Below, one piece after another: positions 28,659 through 38,248 of a DNA stretch of 64,000 bases. Where the stretch lies: NCBI RefSeq assembly GCF_023845585.1, contig NZ_JAMQHS010000008.1, positions 176,261 through 240,260 on the forward strand, given 5' to 3'. Positions within the stretch are counted from its first letter, which is position 1; each line of letters opens with the position of its first letter. Below the pieces are notes generated by a model. That model made no database searches. It saw only the letters and a list, made by a program, of their open reading frames with translations, and was not told the DNA's origin. Position numbers and translations under genes: made by a program. Origin of the DNA: Clostridium sp. CMCC3677. Lineage in GTDB: Bacteria; Bacillota; Clostridia; Clostridiales; Clostridiaceae.

Positions 28659-30086
28659 ATGATTAAATTTTTACAACGTATTGGGAAATCACTTATGCTT
28701 CCAATAGCATGTCTACCAATTGGTGGATTAATGCTTAGAATCGGTCAACCAGATGTAATTAATGCGTTAAGTTTCATACCATTTTTTAAAACAATATTAC
28801 CTTTCTTTGCTTCAGCAGGAAGTGCATTATTTGATAATTTACCGTTGTTATTTGCAGTGGGTGTTGCTGTAGGATTATCTGATGACCAAAATGGTGCATC
28901 AGGATTAGCTGGAGTTATTACTTATTTAACATTAACTAATGTAACTAAGCAATATTGGAGTATGAATTATGCACCAGAAGTTGCTGCAACTTTAAAAATA
29001 TCATTTTTGGGAGGTATACTTGCAGGAGTTATAGGAGGATTATCCTATAATAAGTTTAGAACTGTAAAGCTACCAGAGTTCTTAGCATTTTTTGGAGGAA
29101 GAAGGCTTGTTCCAATCATGTCAGGATTAATTGCATTTGTAGTAGCAATACCTCTTGGAATGATTTGGCCATCAATTCAAAATGGATTAGGAAATGCATC
29201 GGTTGGAATATCAGCTTTAGGTGCAGTTGGTGTAGCATTATTTGGTTTCTTTAATCGTTTACTAATACCTATGGGGCTTCATCATGTTTTAAATTCATTT
29301 TTCTGGTTCCAATTAGGAGATTATAATGGTGTTTCAGGAGATTTAAATAGATTTTTCCAAGGAGATCCTACTGCAGGACATTTTATGGCAGGATTTTTCC
29401 CAGTAATGATGTTTGGTATGCCAGCAATAGGACTTGCAATCTACTTTGCAGCTAAAAAAGAAAAAAGAAAAGCAGTATCAGGAATGTTAGTATCATTAGC
29501 GCTTACAGCTTTCTTAACAGGTGTTACTGAACCATTAGAATTCTTATTTATATTCTTATCACCAGTTTTATTAGTGGCACATGCTTTATTAACTGCTTTA
29601 TCTTGTTTTATAGTAGATTTTATGGGAGTATTACATGGATTTACATTTTCAGCAGGATTCATTGACTATGCATTAAACTTTAATTTAGCAACCAATCCAA
29701 TATTAATAATACCAATAGGACTTGGAATAGGGATTCTTTATTTCTTAATATTCTTTGTGTTAATAAAGAAATTAAATTTACCAACTCCAGGTAGAGAAGA
29801 AGAGGATGGTGAATTTACAGAAAATATAAATTTAAATACATCTGATGAAAACGTTTATGGAAGATATATAGAATATTTAGGTGGAAAAGAAAATATATTA
29901 AAAGTTGATAATTGCGCAACTCGTTTAAGATTAGAAGTAAAAGATTCAAGTTTAATTGATGAGAAAAAATTAAAATCTATTGGTGCTAGAGGTGTCGTTA
30001 GATTAGATAAAAATAGTGCTCAAGTTATAGTAGGAACTAATGTAGAATTTGTTGCAGATGGAATTAAAAACATAATGAGAGTTTAA
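28659..30086 (+). CDS. nagE: PTS N-acetylglucosamine transporter, EIICB
   Basis: A 475-residue permease. The IIC domain (about 1-375) shows LQRIGKSLMLPIACLPIGG, RLLIPMGLHHVLNSFFW and GVTEPLEFLFIFLSP. The C-terminal IIB (about 395-475) has the phosphocysteine in VDNCATRLRLEV. Unlike E. coli NagE there is no IIA domain, so the glucose-type IIA at 14409-14894 or the IIA of BglP may phosphorylate it. Its product, GlcNAc-6-P, feeds nagA and nagB. AAGGAGGA precedes the ATG. The 135 bases after nagB carry no terminator I trust. Confidence 0.92.
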   Translation: MIKFLQRIGKSLMLPIACLPIGGLMLRIGQPDVINALSFIPFFKTILPFFASAGSALFDNLPLLFAVGVAVGLSDDQNGASGLAGVITYLTLTNVTKQYWSMNYAPEVAATLKISFLGGILAGVIGGLSYNKFRTVKLPEFLAFFGGRRLVPIMSGLIAFVVAIPLGMIWPSIQNGLGNASVGISALGAVGVALFGFFNRLLIPMGLHHVLNSFFWFQLGDYNGVSGDLNRFFQGDPTAGHFMAGFFPVMMFGMPAIGLAIYFAAKKEKRKAVSGMLVSLALTAFLTGVTEPLEFLFIFLSPVLLVAHALLTALSCFIVDFMGVLHGFTFSAGFIDYALNFNLATNPILIIPIGLGIGILYFLIFFVLIKKLNLPTPGREEEDGEFTENINLNTSDENVYGRYIEYLGGKENILKVDNCATRLRLEVKDSSLIDEKKLKSIGARGVVRLDKNSAQVIVGTNVEFVADGIKNIMRV

Positions 30087-30118
30087 TTAAAATTAAAAAT
30101 ATAATTTAAAATATATAA

Positions 30119-30148
30119 TAAGGAGTCGTAAGATACACGACTCCTTTA
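30119..30148 (+). terminator. Hairpin between nagE and cutC
   Basis: AAGGAGTCGT pairs with ACGACTCCTT, followed only by TAAATTA. A GC-rich stem with a weak T run; it may be a partial terminator or a processing site. Confidence 0.55.
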
Positions 30149-30169
30149 AATTACTTGAGGTGATATATA

Positions 30170-30844
30170 ATGTTAGAGATAATAGGAATGACAGTGAATG
30201 ATGCAAAAATTATAGAAGATTGTGGAGCTGATAGAATAGAACTTGTAAGTGCTTTAACAGAAGGTGGACTTACTCCAAGCTTTGGAATTATAGAAAGTGT
30301 AATAAAAAATGTTAAAATACCTGTAAATGTAATGATACGACATCACGCAAAGGGGTTTATTTATAGTGATGAAGAAGTAGATATAATGTTAAGGGATATT
30401 GATATAGTAAAAAAATTAGGTGCTAATGGTGTTGTGCTCGGAATGTTAGATAGAGATAAAAATATATCAGAAGTGCAACTTAGAAGAATTCTTAAAAATT
30501 GTAATGGAATAGATGTGACATTTCATAAAGCTATAGATGAAACAAATCCAATAGAAAGTATAAAAATACTTAAAAGATATAAAGAGATAACGAATGTACT
30601 GACTTCTGGTGGAAATGGTAATATAGTGAATAATATACCTATAATAAAAGAGATGATAGGAAATTCAGAGCATATTAATATACTTTTAGGTGGAGGATTA
30701 AACTTTAATAATATAGAAATGCTTAAGGAAAATACAGAATTTACAGATTTTCATTTTGGAACTTCTGTAAGAATTAATAATAGTCCATTTGAAGAGATTA
30801 GTGAAGAAAAATTAAAATGTTTAGTAAAAATCTTAAAAAAATAA
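30170..30844 (+). CDS. cutC: CutC family protein
   Basis: A 224-residue TIM-barrel protein. Signature motifs are CGADRIELVSALTEGGLTPS, VMIRHHAKGF, TFHKAIDE and TSGGNGNIV. CutC was named for copper homeostasis in E. coli, but its direct role is disputed. Here it follows nagE in the amino-sugar operon, which fits the idea of a sugar-related enzyme (inference). GAGGTGAT precedes the ATG. A strong terminator follows. Confidence 0.92.
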   Translation: MLEIIGMTVNDAKIIEDCGADRIELVSALTEGGLTPSFGIIESVIKNVKIPVNVMIRHHAKGFIYSDEEVDIMLRDIDIVKKLGANGVVLGMLDRDKNISEVQLRRILKNCNGIDVTFHKAIDETNPIESIKILKRYKEITNVLTSGGNGNIVNNIPIIKEMIGNSEHINILLGGGLNFNNIEMLKENTEFTDFHFGTSVRINNSPFEEISEEKLKCLVKILKK

Positions 30845-30863
30845 TTTGAAGTTATATTATTGA

Positions 30864-30910
30864 AAAGAACTAGAACAACTAATAAAGTATTTGTTCTAGT
30901 TCTTTTTATA
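30864..30910 (+). terminator. Terminator of the nag / cutC operon
   Basis: AAGAACTAGAACAA pairs with TTGTTCTAGTTCTT, followed by TTTATATA. Confidence 0.9.
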
Positions 30911-31034
30911 TATTAAGGTTTTTAAATGGGCTTATTTAAATATCATATTATTTTAAAGTACTCATTATAGAATATTTCGTTATTATTTTATGCTACTTGA
31001 TGGATATTTATAAAATATTTAAATAATATTTTAT

Positions 31035-31089
31035 ATTGTAAACTATAAAAAGAAGATAGGTTGACAATATAGTGATATACAACTATAAT
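31035..31089 (+). promoter_or_regulatory. BirA box overlapping the bioY promoter
   Basis: ATTGTAAACT (31035-31044), 14 bases, GGTTGACAAT (31059-31068): the arm sequence and spacing of the BirA biotin operator. The right arm contains the -35 TTGACA (31061-31066), and TATAAT lies at 31084-31089 (17-base spacing). Biotinyl-AMP-loaded BirA would block this promoter when biotin is plentiful. Confidence 0.88.
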
Positions 31090-31125
31090 TATTCACATAT
31101 TTATGAAAATAGGAGAATTATAGTT

Positions 31126-31695
31126 ATGAAAAAATCAAAAATTAGGAATATGAGTTATTGTGCATTATTTACAACATTAATTATAGCAGGAGCATTTATT
31201 CAAATTCCTGTACCGTTTATGGACTATTTTACATTGCAATTTCTTTTTGTTATTTTATCTGGAATGATTTTAGGACCTAAGTTAGGGGCAACGTCTGTGG
31301 GAACATATGTAATGTTAGGTTTATTAGGAGTTCCAGTGTTTGCAGCTGGAGGAGGAATTCAATATGTTTTTAGGCCAAGCTTTGGATATTTGATAGGATT
31401 TATTGCAGCATCATTTTTAGTTGGATGTGTAGTAAAAAAGATACAAGCAAAGAGTTTTAAGAAATATTTAATTTCAGCTTTAACAGGCTTTTTAACAACC
31501 TATTTTATTGGCATATTATATAAATTTATAATTTTAAATTTATATTTAAAAACACCAACATCATTAAGTATTATCATATTATCATGCTTTCCGTTAGATA
31601 TACCAGGTGATATTGTATTATGTATAATGGGAGCTACATTAGCAAGTAAGATAAATCCAATTTTAAGGGGTAGGTACATTGAATATAGTAAATAA
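31126..31695 (+). CDS. bioY: Biotin transporter BioY (ECF S component)
   Basis: A 189-residue membrane protein with about six helices. Motifs are [35 protein letters not shown] and [10 protein letters not shown], typical of BioY. It binds biotin and works alone or with the energy-coupling ECF module, which is not in this window. I chose the ATG at 31126 after AGGAG; an in-frame ATG at 31072 lies upstream of the -10 box, so it cannot be in the mRNA. bioB overlaps its end by 17 bases. Confidence 0.93.
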   Translation: MKKSKIRNMSYCALFTTLIIAGAFIQIPVPFMDYFTLQFLFVILSGMILGPKLGATSVGTYVMLGLLGVPVFAAGGGIQYVFRPSFGYLIGFIAASFLVGCVVKKIQAKSFKKYLISALTGFLTTYFIGILYKFIILNLYLKTPTSLSIIILSCFPLDIPGDIVLCIMGATLASKINPILRGRYIEYSK

Positions 31696-32635
31696 ATATA
31701 AAGAAAAAGTTTTAAATGGAGAATTAATTTCTAAAGAAGAAGCTTTAATACTTTCAGAAGAAAATACATATGAATTAGCGTATTCAGCAGATGAAATAAG
31801 AAAAAAATTATGTGGAAACAATTTTAACTTATGCACAATTATAAATGGAAAGAGCGGAAGGTGTGGAGAAAACTGTAAATATTGTGCTCAATCTGCATAT
31901 TTTAAAACTAATATTGAGGAATATGATATTTTAGATAGTGAATCAATAATAAAAAGTGCAATATCTAATTATAATAGTGGAGTTCACCGCTTTTCAGTTG
32001 TAACTTCAGGAAAAAAATTAAGTGAAAATAATATTAATAAAATATGTGATACATATGTTAAGTTAAAAGAAAAGTGTTCTATTAATATTTGTGCATCTCA
32101 TGGATTATTAAATTATGAGGAATTATTAAAGTTAAAAGAATCTGGAGTAATTCGCTATCACAATAATATAGAGACATCCAAAAGTTTTTTTAAAAATATT
32201 TGTACTACACATACTTTTGAAGAAAAAATAATTACTATAAAAAACGCATTAAAGGCTGGTCTTGAAGTTTGTAGTGGTGGGATTATAGGCCTTGGAGAAA
32301 CTATGGAAGATAGGATTGATATGGCATTTACATTAAAAGAACTTGATGTAAGTAGTATTCCGATTAACATTTTAAATCCAATAAGGGGAACAGCTCTAGA
32401 AAATCAAGAGATTTTATCTTATGATGAAATAATTAAAACATTTGCATTATTTAGATTTATTCTGCCAACAAGGCAAATTCGTATTGCAGGAGGTAGAGCG
32501 TTGCTTAACGATAAGGGGGAAAGACTTATGAAATGTGGAGTGAATGCGGCAATTTCAGGAGATATGTTAACAACATGTGGAATAAAAACTTCTGATGATA
32601 TAAAAATCATAAAAGAGTTAGGATTTCAGGTATAG
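31679..32635 (+). CDS. bioB: Biotin synthase
   Basis: A 318-residue radical SAM enzyme that inserts sulfur into dethiobiotin. The [4Fe-4S] motif is [14 protein letters not shown] (Cys spacing 3 and 2). Later motifs [22 protein letters not shown] and [10 protein letters not shown] complete the family. It starts at TTG, overlapping bioY by 17 bases, with AAGGGG about 8 bases upstream, so its translation is coupled to bioY. The BirA box upstream of bioY should control it. Confidence 0.94.
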   Translation: MNIVNKYKEKVLNGELISKEEALILSEENTYELAYSADEIRKKLCGNNFNLCTIINGKSGRCGENCKYCAQSAYFKTNIEEYDILDSESIIKSAISNYNSGVHRFSVVTSGKKLSENNINKICDTYVKLKEKCSINICASHGLLNYEELLKLKESGVIRYHNNIETSKSFFKNICTTHTFEEKIITIKNALKAGLEVCSGGIIGLGETMEDRIDMAFTLKELDVSSIPINILNPIRGTALENQEILSYDEIIKTFALFRFILPTRQIRIAGGRALLNDKGERLMKCGVNAAISGDMLTTCGIKTSDDIKIIKELGFQV

Positions 32636-32637
32636 CT

Positions 32638-33321
32638 ATGGCAAAAGGAGTTTTCATAACAGCTACTAACACTGATATAGGAAAGACTTATATAGCTGCT
32701 TTAATTATAAAAAAATTAAGAGAAGCAAAAATTAATTGTGGTTATTATAAGGCGGCACTTAGCGGTGCAGAAATTATAAACAACAATATTATAGCTGGAG
32801 ATGCTAAGTATGTTTATGATGTAGCAAATATTAAGGGTAATCCTAATGAATGTGTAAGTTATATTTTTGAACAAGCTGTATCTCCACATTTGGCAGCTAA
32901 ACTTAATAATGTAGAAATTAGCATGAACAAAATAATTTATGATTTTAATTGTAAATGTAATAAGGTTGATTATATTACAGTGGAAGGTAGTGGGGGAATA
33001 GTTTGTCCGATTTATGATGGTAAAAAGAAAATAATGTTAACAGATATTATAAAAAAATTTAAAATTCCTATTATATTAGTATCGGCTTCAGGTTTAGGTA
33101 GTATAAATGGCACTATTTTGACCTTGGAATATATAAAAAAACATAATCTTACTGTAAATTCAATAATATTAAATAATTATGATAAATCTAATATTATTCA
33201 CATAGAAAATAAAAGAATTCTAGAAGAAATGACTAAGTTACCCATTTATACGTGTAAGAATTCTTCAAATGATATAGATATTTCTTTGAAAGATATTAAA
33301 AATTTTTATGGATGTATATAG
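32638..33321 (+). CDS. bioD: Dethiobiotin synthetase
   Basis: A 227-residue ATP-dependent carboxylase that closes the ureido ring of dethiobiotin. It has the P-loop [13 protein letters not shown], the substrate Lys in GYYKAALSG (usually YKPVQSG) and [11 protein letters not shown]. It starts 2 bases after the bioB stop. No bioA or bioF is in the window, so the diamine precursor would have to be made by genes elsewhere or imported. Confidence 0.92.
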   Translation: MAKGVFITATNTDIGKTYIAALIIKKLREAKINCGYYKAALSGAEIINNNIIAGDAKYVYDVANIKGNPNECVSYIFEQAVSPHLAAKLNNVEISMNKIIYDFNCKCNKVDYITVEGSGGIVCPIYDGKKKIMLTDIIKKFKIPIILVSASGLGSINGTILTLEYIKKHNLTVNSIILNNYDKSNIIHIENKRILEEMTKLPIYTCKNSSNDIDISLKDIKNFYGCI

Positions 33322-33393
33322 AGTTAAATTAAGTATATTATAGAATCATGCTTATTTATACAAATCAATAATTATATATAGATTAAAGTTTTG

Positions 33394-33508
33394 ATTCTGT
33401 TTTAAATATGTATTGATATATGCAATAGGCTAAGTGGCATTGTAGTTGGCTTTTAGAATTTTCGCCAGCTTTGATTATTCATATATCAATACTTTGATAT
33501 AACTTAGA
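33394..33508. repeat. MITE-like repeat, short copy
   Basis: The left end, TGTATTGATATATGCAATAGGC followed by AAGTGGCATTGTAGTTGG, matches the reverse complement of the right end of the complete element at 61.5 kb. The right end, CATATATCAATACTTTG, is its inverted partner. About 115 bp, between bioD and the convergent MerR gene. Confidence 0.65.
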
Positions 33509-33511
33509 GCT

Positions 33512-34339
33512 CTATTTAGTATTAACTTCAACTGAAATTTCGGTTAAATAATTATTATAGCCTTTTACAGAGGCCTCATCTAAAATAAATTCTTCATAAG
33601 CATAACCACCAATATTAAGATTAAATCTATCTAAGAATGATAGTATTTTCTTATATGTAGAATCAATGTTTTCATAATTACCTTTATGATATGCTACTGC
33701 ATATATTCCTTTTGGTTTAATAAAAGATGAAGGGCAATTTGTCTGTAAGTCTATTTTTGTATAAAGATAAGAATAGTTTTCTTTTACTCCTTGTAATATA
33801 TTTTTACTATTAATCATAGCACCAAGGGAATAACTAGTATTCAATTTATTAGAAGTACAATATTTCATATGTTCGGATACTGATCTTAAGTATTCTTTAC
33901 AACTTACGTTCTCTATAGATTTACTAATAATTAAATGCTCCTCTTCTTTAAATTCTAAGCTTATCTTTAATGGGTTAATTTCACATGCTTTTTGTGTCAC
34001 ATCAATTTTAGTTTGCATAAGTTTTTTTATTCTATTTAAATTTTCAATTTCATTATCTATTTCTAACATTTTATTTTTAAATAGATTTATTAATGAATCA
34101 GGTGTTCTATTATCAAGATAAGATTTAATATCTTTTAATGGCATATTAATTCCTTTTAAAATCATAATAACATTAAAGATTTCAAATTGATGATGTGAAT
34201 AATATCTATAGCCATTTTTATCTTTTATCTCAGGCGAAAAAATGCCTATATCATCATAGTGAAAAAGGGTTTGCTTTTTAATATTACATAGTTTTGCAAA
34301 TTCTCCAGTGTTAAAATATTTTTTTAATTTTTCACTCAT
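33512..34339 (-). CDS. MerR-family regulator with effector-binding domain
   Basis: A 275-residue regulator. The N-terminal MerR helix-turn-helix (about 8-75) reads FNTGEFAKLCNIKKQTLFHY, then GIFSPEIKDKNGYRYYSHHQ. A coiled coil (about 80-120) links it to a GyrI-like ligand pocket (about 125-275, KPKGIYAVAYHKGNYE), as in BmrR/BltR drug sensors. AGGAG precedes the minus-strand ATG. It is divergent from a two-gene ABC exporter, so drug-induced control of that pump is plausible. Confidence 0.9.
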   Translation of the reverse strand: MSEKLKKYFNTGEFAKLCNIKKQTLFHYDDIGIFSPEIKDKNGYRYYSHHQFEIFNVIMILKGINMPLKDIKSYLDNRTPDSLINLFKNKMLEIDNEIENLNRIKKLMQTKIDVTQKACEINPLKISLEFKEEEHLIISKSIENVSCKEYLRSVSEHMKYCTSNKLNTSYSLGAMINSKNILQGVKENYSYLYTKIDLQTNCPSSFIKPKGIYAVAYHKGNYENIDSTYKKILSFLDRFNLNIGGYAYEEFILDEASVKGYNNYLTEISVEVNTK

Positions 34340-34353
34340 TTTTTAATTCTCCT

Positions 34354-34378
34354 ATTGACTATACGGTTACTGTATACT
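34354..34378. promoter_or_regulatory. MerR-type dyad operator
   Basis: CTATAC-GGTTACT-GTATAC (34359-34377) with TTGACT at 34355-34360. Dyads of this kind near a MerR gene are usual target sites. The rest of the 370-base gap up to 34711 is A/T-rich; I see no clear promoter of the ABC operon. Confidence 0.6.
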
Positions 34379-34711
34379 TTATTATTATATAATAATATTT
34401 CTATAAAGATTTTTCAATAATGTAAATTTTATATGGTAAAATTAAGAAATATATAAAATAATATAGTAGTTGTAAAATTAATATTAATAACTTGAACTCA
34501 AATATTATATATTAAAGTTAATGATATTTTAAAATAGTTCTCATATTTTAGTATAAATAAATTAAAATAAAACTAACTAACAATATAAATGTTTAATTAA
34601 ATATAAGGAAGAGTTAGTACAAACTAATTAAGAATAATTTAAGATGCAATAATAGTTTTAATATTTTTGAAACACTATAATCAATAAAAATAGATGGGAG
34701 AAAATTATATA

Positions 34712-36439
34712 ATGAAATTAATTTTAAAATATTTAAAAAATTATAAATTTCTAATAATTTTAAATGTAATATCCGTTTTTGGATTTGCTTTAGTTGAATT
34801 AGGAATTCCAACTGTTATGGCTAAAATTATTGATAATGGAATAACTAATAGTGATGTACAGTACATAAAAAATATGGGATTAGTTATTGTTTTAATTTCT
34901 ATTTTAGGAGTGATAGGAACAATAATGCTTGGATACTGCTCAGCAAAGATATCTACAAGTATAACTAGAGATATGAGAAATGACATATTTAAAAAAGTAC
35001 AGGGATTTTCACATAGTGAGTACAATAAATTTGGGGTTTCTTCCATGATTACAAGAACTACAAATGATGCGTATCAAGTTATGCAATTTACTAATACATT
35101 GCTTAGAATGGCGTTACTTACTCCTGTTATGTTTGGAGTAAGTTTGGTGATGATATTAAAGACTAATTTAAAACTATCATCAGTATTATTAATATCATTA
35201 CCATTTATAATAGTTGGAGTTGTTATAATTGCAAAATTATCTCATCCTATATCAGAAAAGCAACAAAATAAATTAGACAAGTTAAATAGAATATCTAGAG
35301 AAAATTTAACTGGTATAAGAGTTATTAGAGCCTTTGGAAATGATGATCATGAGAGAGAAAGATTTTATGAAACTAATAATGAATATGCTAAAATATCAAA
35401 AAATTTATTCAAGCTAATGGCTGTATCGCAACCGGCATTTTTCTTATTACTTAATGTAGCTATAATCACTATCTTTTGGTTATCAAGTAATATGATAAAT
35501 ATAGGAACACTTCAAGTCGGACAACTAGTAGCATTTATAGAATATTTATTTCATGCTATGTTTTCAATGATGTTATTTTCAATGATATTTATTATGTATC
35601 CAAAGGCACAAGTATCTGCAAATAGAATTGAAGAAATACTAAAAGAAGAGCCAATAATAGAAAATCCTAAAAATGGTATTAAGAGTACAGAAATTAGAGG
35701 CCTAATAGAATTTAATGATGTTACATTTACTTATCCAGGTGGAGAAGAAGCCGTATTAAAGGATATATCTTTTAGTGCTAAAAAAGGTGAAACAGTAGCT
35801 TTTATAGGGAGTACTGGTAGTGGAAAATCTACTTTAATTAATTTGATTCCAAGATTTTATGATGTTACGGAAGGTAATATAAAGATAGATGGTATTGATG
35901 TTAGAGATTATGATTTGAATTATCTTCGTAAAAAGATTGGATTTATACCACAAAAAACATTATTATTTACAGGCAGTATATCTAATAATATTAAATTTGG
36001 TAAGAAAAATGCAAGTACCGGTGAAGTTGAATATTCAGCTAAAGTATCACAAGCTTATGATTTTATTTCACATAAACCTAAGATGTTTGATGAAATGATA
36101 ACTGAAGGTGGAGCAAATGTATCTGGTGGACAAAAACAAAGATTGTCTATAGCAAGAGCTATAGTTAGAAAACCAGAAATATATGTTTTTGATGACAGTT
36201 TTTCAGCGTTAGATTTTAAAACAGATTCATTACTTAGAGAAAAATTAAAAGAAGAAACAAAAGAATCAGTAGTTTTAATAGTAGCACAGAGAGTAAGTTC
36301 AATAATGGATGCAGATAAAATTATAGTTTTAAATGAGGGAAAAATTGTTGGAATGGGTAAACACAAAGAACTGTTGAGTAATTGCAATATATATAATGAA
36401 ATTGCCTCATCTCAGCTTACAAAGGAGGAATTAGCATAA
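34712..36439 (+). CDS. ABC exporter half-transporter, subunit with degenerate ATP site
   Basis: A 575-residue fused membrane/ATPase half-transporter (six helices, then the nucleotide domain from about 335). Walker A is GSTGSGKST (about 366-374) and the signature VSGGQKQR is canonical. The catalytic Glu after Walker B is Asp (FDDSFSALD, about 493-501), and the H-loop His is Gln (VAQRVSS, about 525). Together these mark the non-catalytic-site subunit of a heterodimeric exporter such as BmrC or TM287. The start at 34712 is 11 bases after GGGAG. Its stop overlaps the start of its partner (TAATG). Confidence 0.92.
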   Translation: MKLILKYLKNYKFLIILNVISVFGFALVELGIPTVMAKIIDNGITNSDVQYIKNMGLVIVLISILGVIGTIMLGYCSAKISTSITRDMRNDIFKKVQGFSHSEYNKFGVSSMITRTTNDAYQVMQFTNTLLRMALLTPVMFGVSLVMILKTNLKLSSVLLISLPFIIVGVVIIAKLSHPISEKQQNKLDKLNRISRENLTGIRVIRAFGNDDHERERFYETNNEYAKISKNLFKLMAVSQPAFFLLLNVAIITIFWLSSNMINIGTLQVGQLVAFIEYLFHAMFSMMLFSMIFIMYPKAQVSANRIEEILKEEPIIENPKNGIKSTEIRGLIEFNDVTFTYPGGEEAVLKDISFSAKKGETVAFIGSTGSGKSTLINLIPRFYDVTEGNIKIDGIDVRDYDLNYLRKKIGFIPQKTLLFTGSISNNIKFGKKNASTGEVEYSAKVSQAYDFISHKPKMFDEMITEGGANVSGGQKQRLSIARAIVRKPEIYVFDDSFSALDFKTDSLLREKLKEETKESVVLIVAQRVSSIMDADKIIVLNEGKIVGMGKHKELLSNCNIYNEIASSQLTKEELA

Positions 36440-38220
36440 TGAAAAAATTTAAATATACAGTAAATAAGATATTCCCTTTTGTAAAACAATATAAAAAATC
36501 ATTTATAGGAGCAATTTTATTAATAATAATAGCTGCAGTATTTACAGCTATTGCTCCTGTTGTAGAAGGGCTTATAATAACACAACTTACAAGTGATTCA
36601 ATTAATATAGTTAAAGGAATTGACGGTGCAGCAGTAAATTTTAGTTATATTATAAAGGTACTTATAATATTAGGAATAGTTTATGTATTTAGTGCTTTAT
36701 CAACTTATGCAGCTAGCTTTTTATTAACTAATTCTATACAAAATACAATGAGAGATTTAAGAAATGCAGTTCAAAATAAAATAAGAAAATTACCAATAAG
36801 CTATTTTGATAAAAATAGTCAAGGGGATGTATTAAGTAGAATTACTAATGATATAGATACAATATCTAATGCTCTTCAACAAAGTTTTAGTCAAGTAATT
36901 AATGCTATATTATCATTAACATTAGCAGTGATAATGATGTTTACAATTAATATTAAATTAGCATTACTTGCAATATTAATTATTCCTGCAAGTTATTTAG
37001 TTTCAAAGATAGTAGTATCAAAATCGCAACAACTATTTTATCATCAACAAAATGCATTAGGAAAATTAAATGGTAATGTTCAAGAAATGTATACTGGATT
37101 TAACGAAATAAAGTTATATGGAAAACAAGAAGATGCTATTAAAGAATTTTCAGATATAAATGAAGAACTTTATAAAACAGGATTTAAGGCGCAATTTATA
37201 TCAAGTACTATGTCTCCGTTTATTTCATTAATAACTTACCTTGGAATTGCTGTCATAGGAGTTTTAGGAGCATTTTATTCTGTAGCTGGAACATTAACTG
37301 TAGGTAATCTACAAGCATTTATACGTTATATATGGCAAATAAATCAACCACTTTCACAAGTAACACAATTATCTTCTGCAATTCAAGCAGCATTTGCAGC
37401 TATAGAGCGTGTATTTGAAATATTAGATGAAGAAGAGCAAATTCCTGATAAGAAAAATTTCAAAAAGATAAGTGATCCTAAAGGAAATGTTTCTTTTGAA
37501 CATGTTAAGTTTGGATACTTTGATGATAAACCTTTAATTACTGACTTAAATGCAGAAATAAAAAGTGGCCAAATGGTTGCTATAGTAGGTCCAACAGGAG
37601 CTGGAAAAACTACATTAATTAATTTATTAATGAGATTTTATGAAATTCAAGGCGGATCTATAAAAATAGATGGTGTAGATACTAGAGATATGAAACGTGA
37701 GGACTTAAGATCTATTTTTGGAATGGTTCTTCAAGATACTTGGTTATTTAACGGAAGTATTTATGAAAATATAGAGTATGGTAGATTTGAGGCAACTAAA
37801 GATGAAATTATAGAAGCTGCTAAGATAGCCAATGTACATCACTTTATTAAAACTTTACCAGATGGTTATGATATGTTTATTAATGAAGAGGGGTCTAATA
37901 TATCTCAAGGAGAAAAGCAGCTGTTAACTATAGCTAGAGCAATAATATCTGATCCGGCAATCTTAATATTAGATGAGGCTACTAGTTCAGTAGACACAAG
38001 AATTGAGTTAATGCTTCAAAAAGCAATGAGAAATATAATGAAGGGTAGAACAAGTTTTGTTATTGCACACAGACTTTCAACCATTCGTAATGCAGATTTA
38101 ATTTTAGTAATAAATGATGGTAATATTATTGAACAAGGAAACCATGAGGAATTAATGAAAAAAGGTGGATTTTATGAGAAATTATATAATAGCCAATTTT
38201 CTAATAAAGATACAATTTAA
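36439..38220 (+). CDS. ABC exporter half-transporter, catalytic subunit
   Basis: A 593-residue half-transporter. Walker A is GPTGAGKTT (about 384), Walker B with the catalytic Glu is ILDEATSSVD, and the H-loop is IAHRLST, all canonical. The ABC signature is altered (ISQGEKQ instead of LSGGQ). Since each site is made of Walker motifs from one chain and the signature from the other, its own Walker motifs pair with the partner's intact signature in the active site, and the other site is doubly degenerate. Translation is coupled by a TAATG overlap. Likely a multidrug pump, substrate unknown. Confidence 0.93.
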   Translation: MKKFKYTVNKIFPFVKQYKKSFIGAILLIIIAAVFTAIAPVVEGLIITQLTSDSINIVKGIDGAAVNFSYIIKVLIILGIVYVFSALSTYAASFLLTNSIQNTMRDLRNAVQNKIRKLPISYFDKNSQGDVLSRITNDIDTISNALQQSFSQVINAILSLTLAVIMMFTINIKLALLAILIIPASYLVSKIVVSKSQQLFYHQQNALGKLNGNVQEMYTGFNEIKLYGKQEDAIKEFSDINEELYKTGFKAQFISSTMSPFISLITYLGIAVIGVLGAFYSVAGTLTVGNLQAFIRYIWQINQPLSQVTQLSSAIQAAFAAIERVFEILDEEEQIPDKKNFKKISDPKGNVSFEHVKFGYFDDKPLITDLNAEIKSGQMVAIVGPTGAGKTTLINLLMRFYEIQGGSIKIDGVDTRDMKREDLRSIFGMVLQDTWLFNGSIYENIEYGRFEATKDEIIEAAKIANVHHFIKTLPDGYDMFINEEGSNISQGEKQLLTIARAIISDPAILILDEATSSVDTRIELMLQKAMRNIMKGRTSFVIAHRLSTIRNADLILVINDGNIIEQGNHEELMKKGGFYEKLYNSQFSNKDTI

Positions 38221-38248
38221 ATATATAATGTAAATTAGAGGTGAAATT

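Noticed and set aside
31072..31125. Longer bioY reading from an ATG at 31072
   Set aside because: That ATG lies upstream of the perfect TATAAT at 31084-31089, so it would not be in the transcript.
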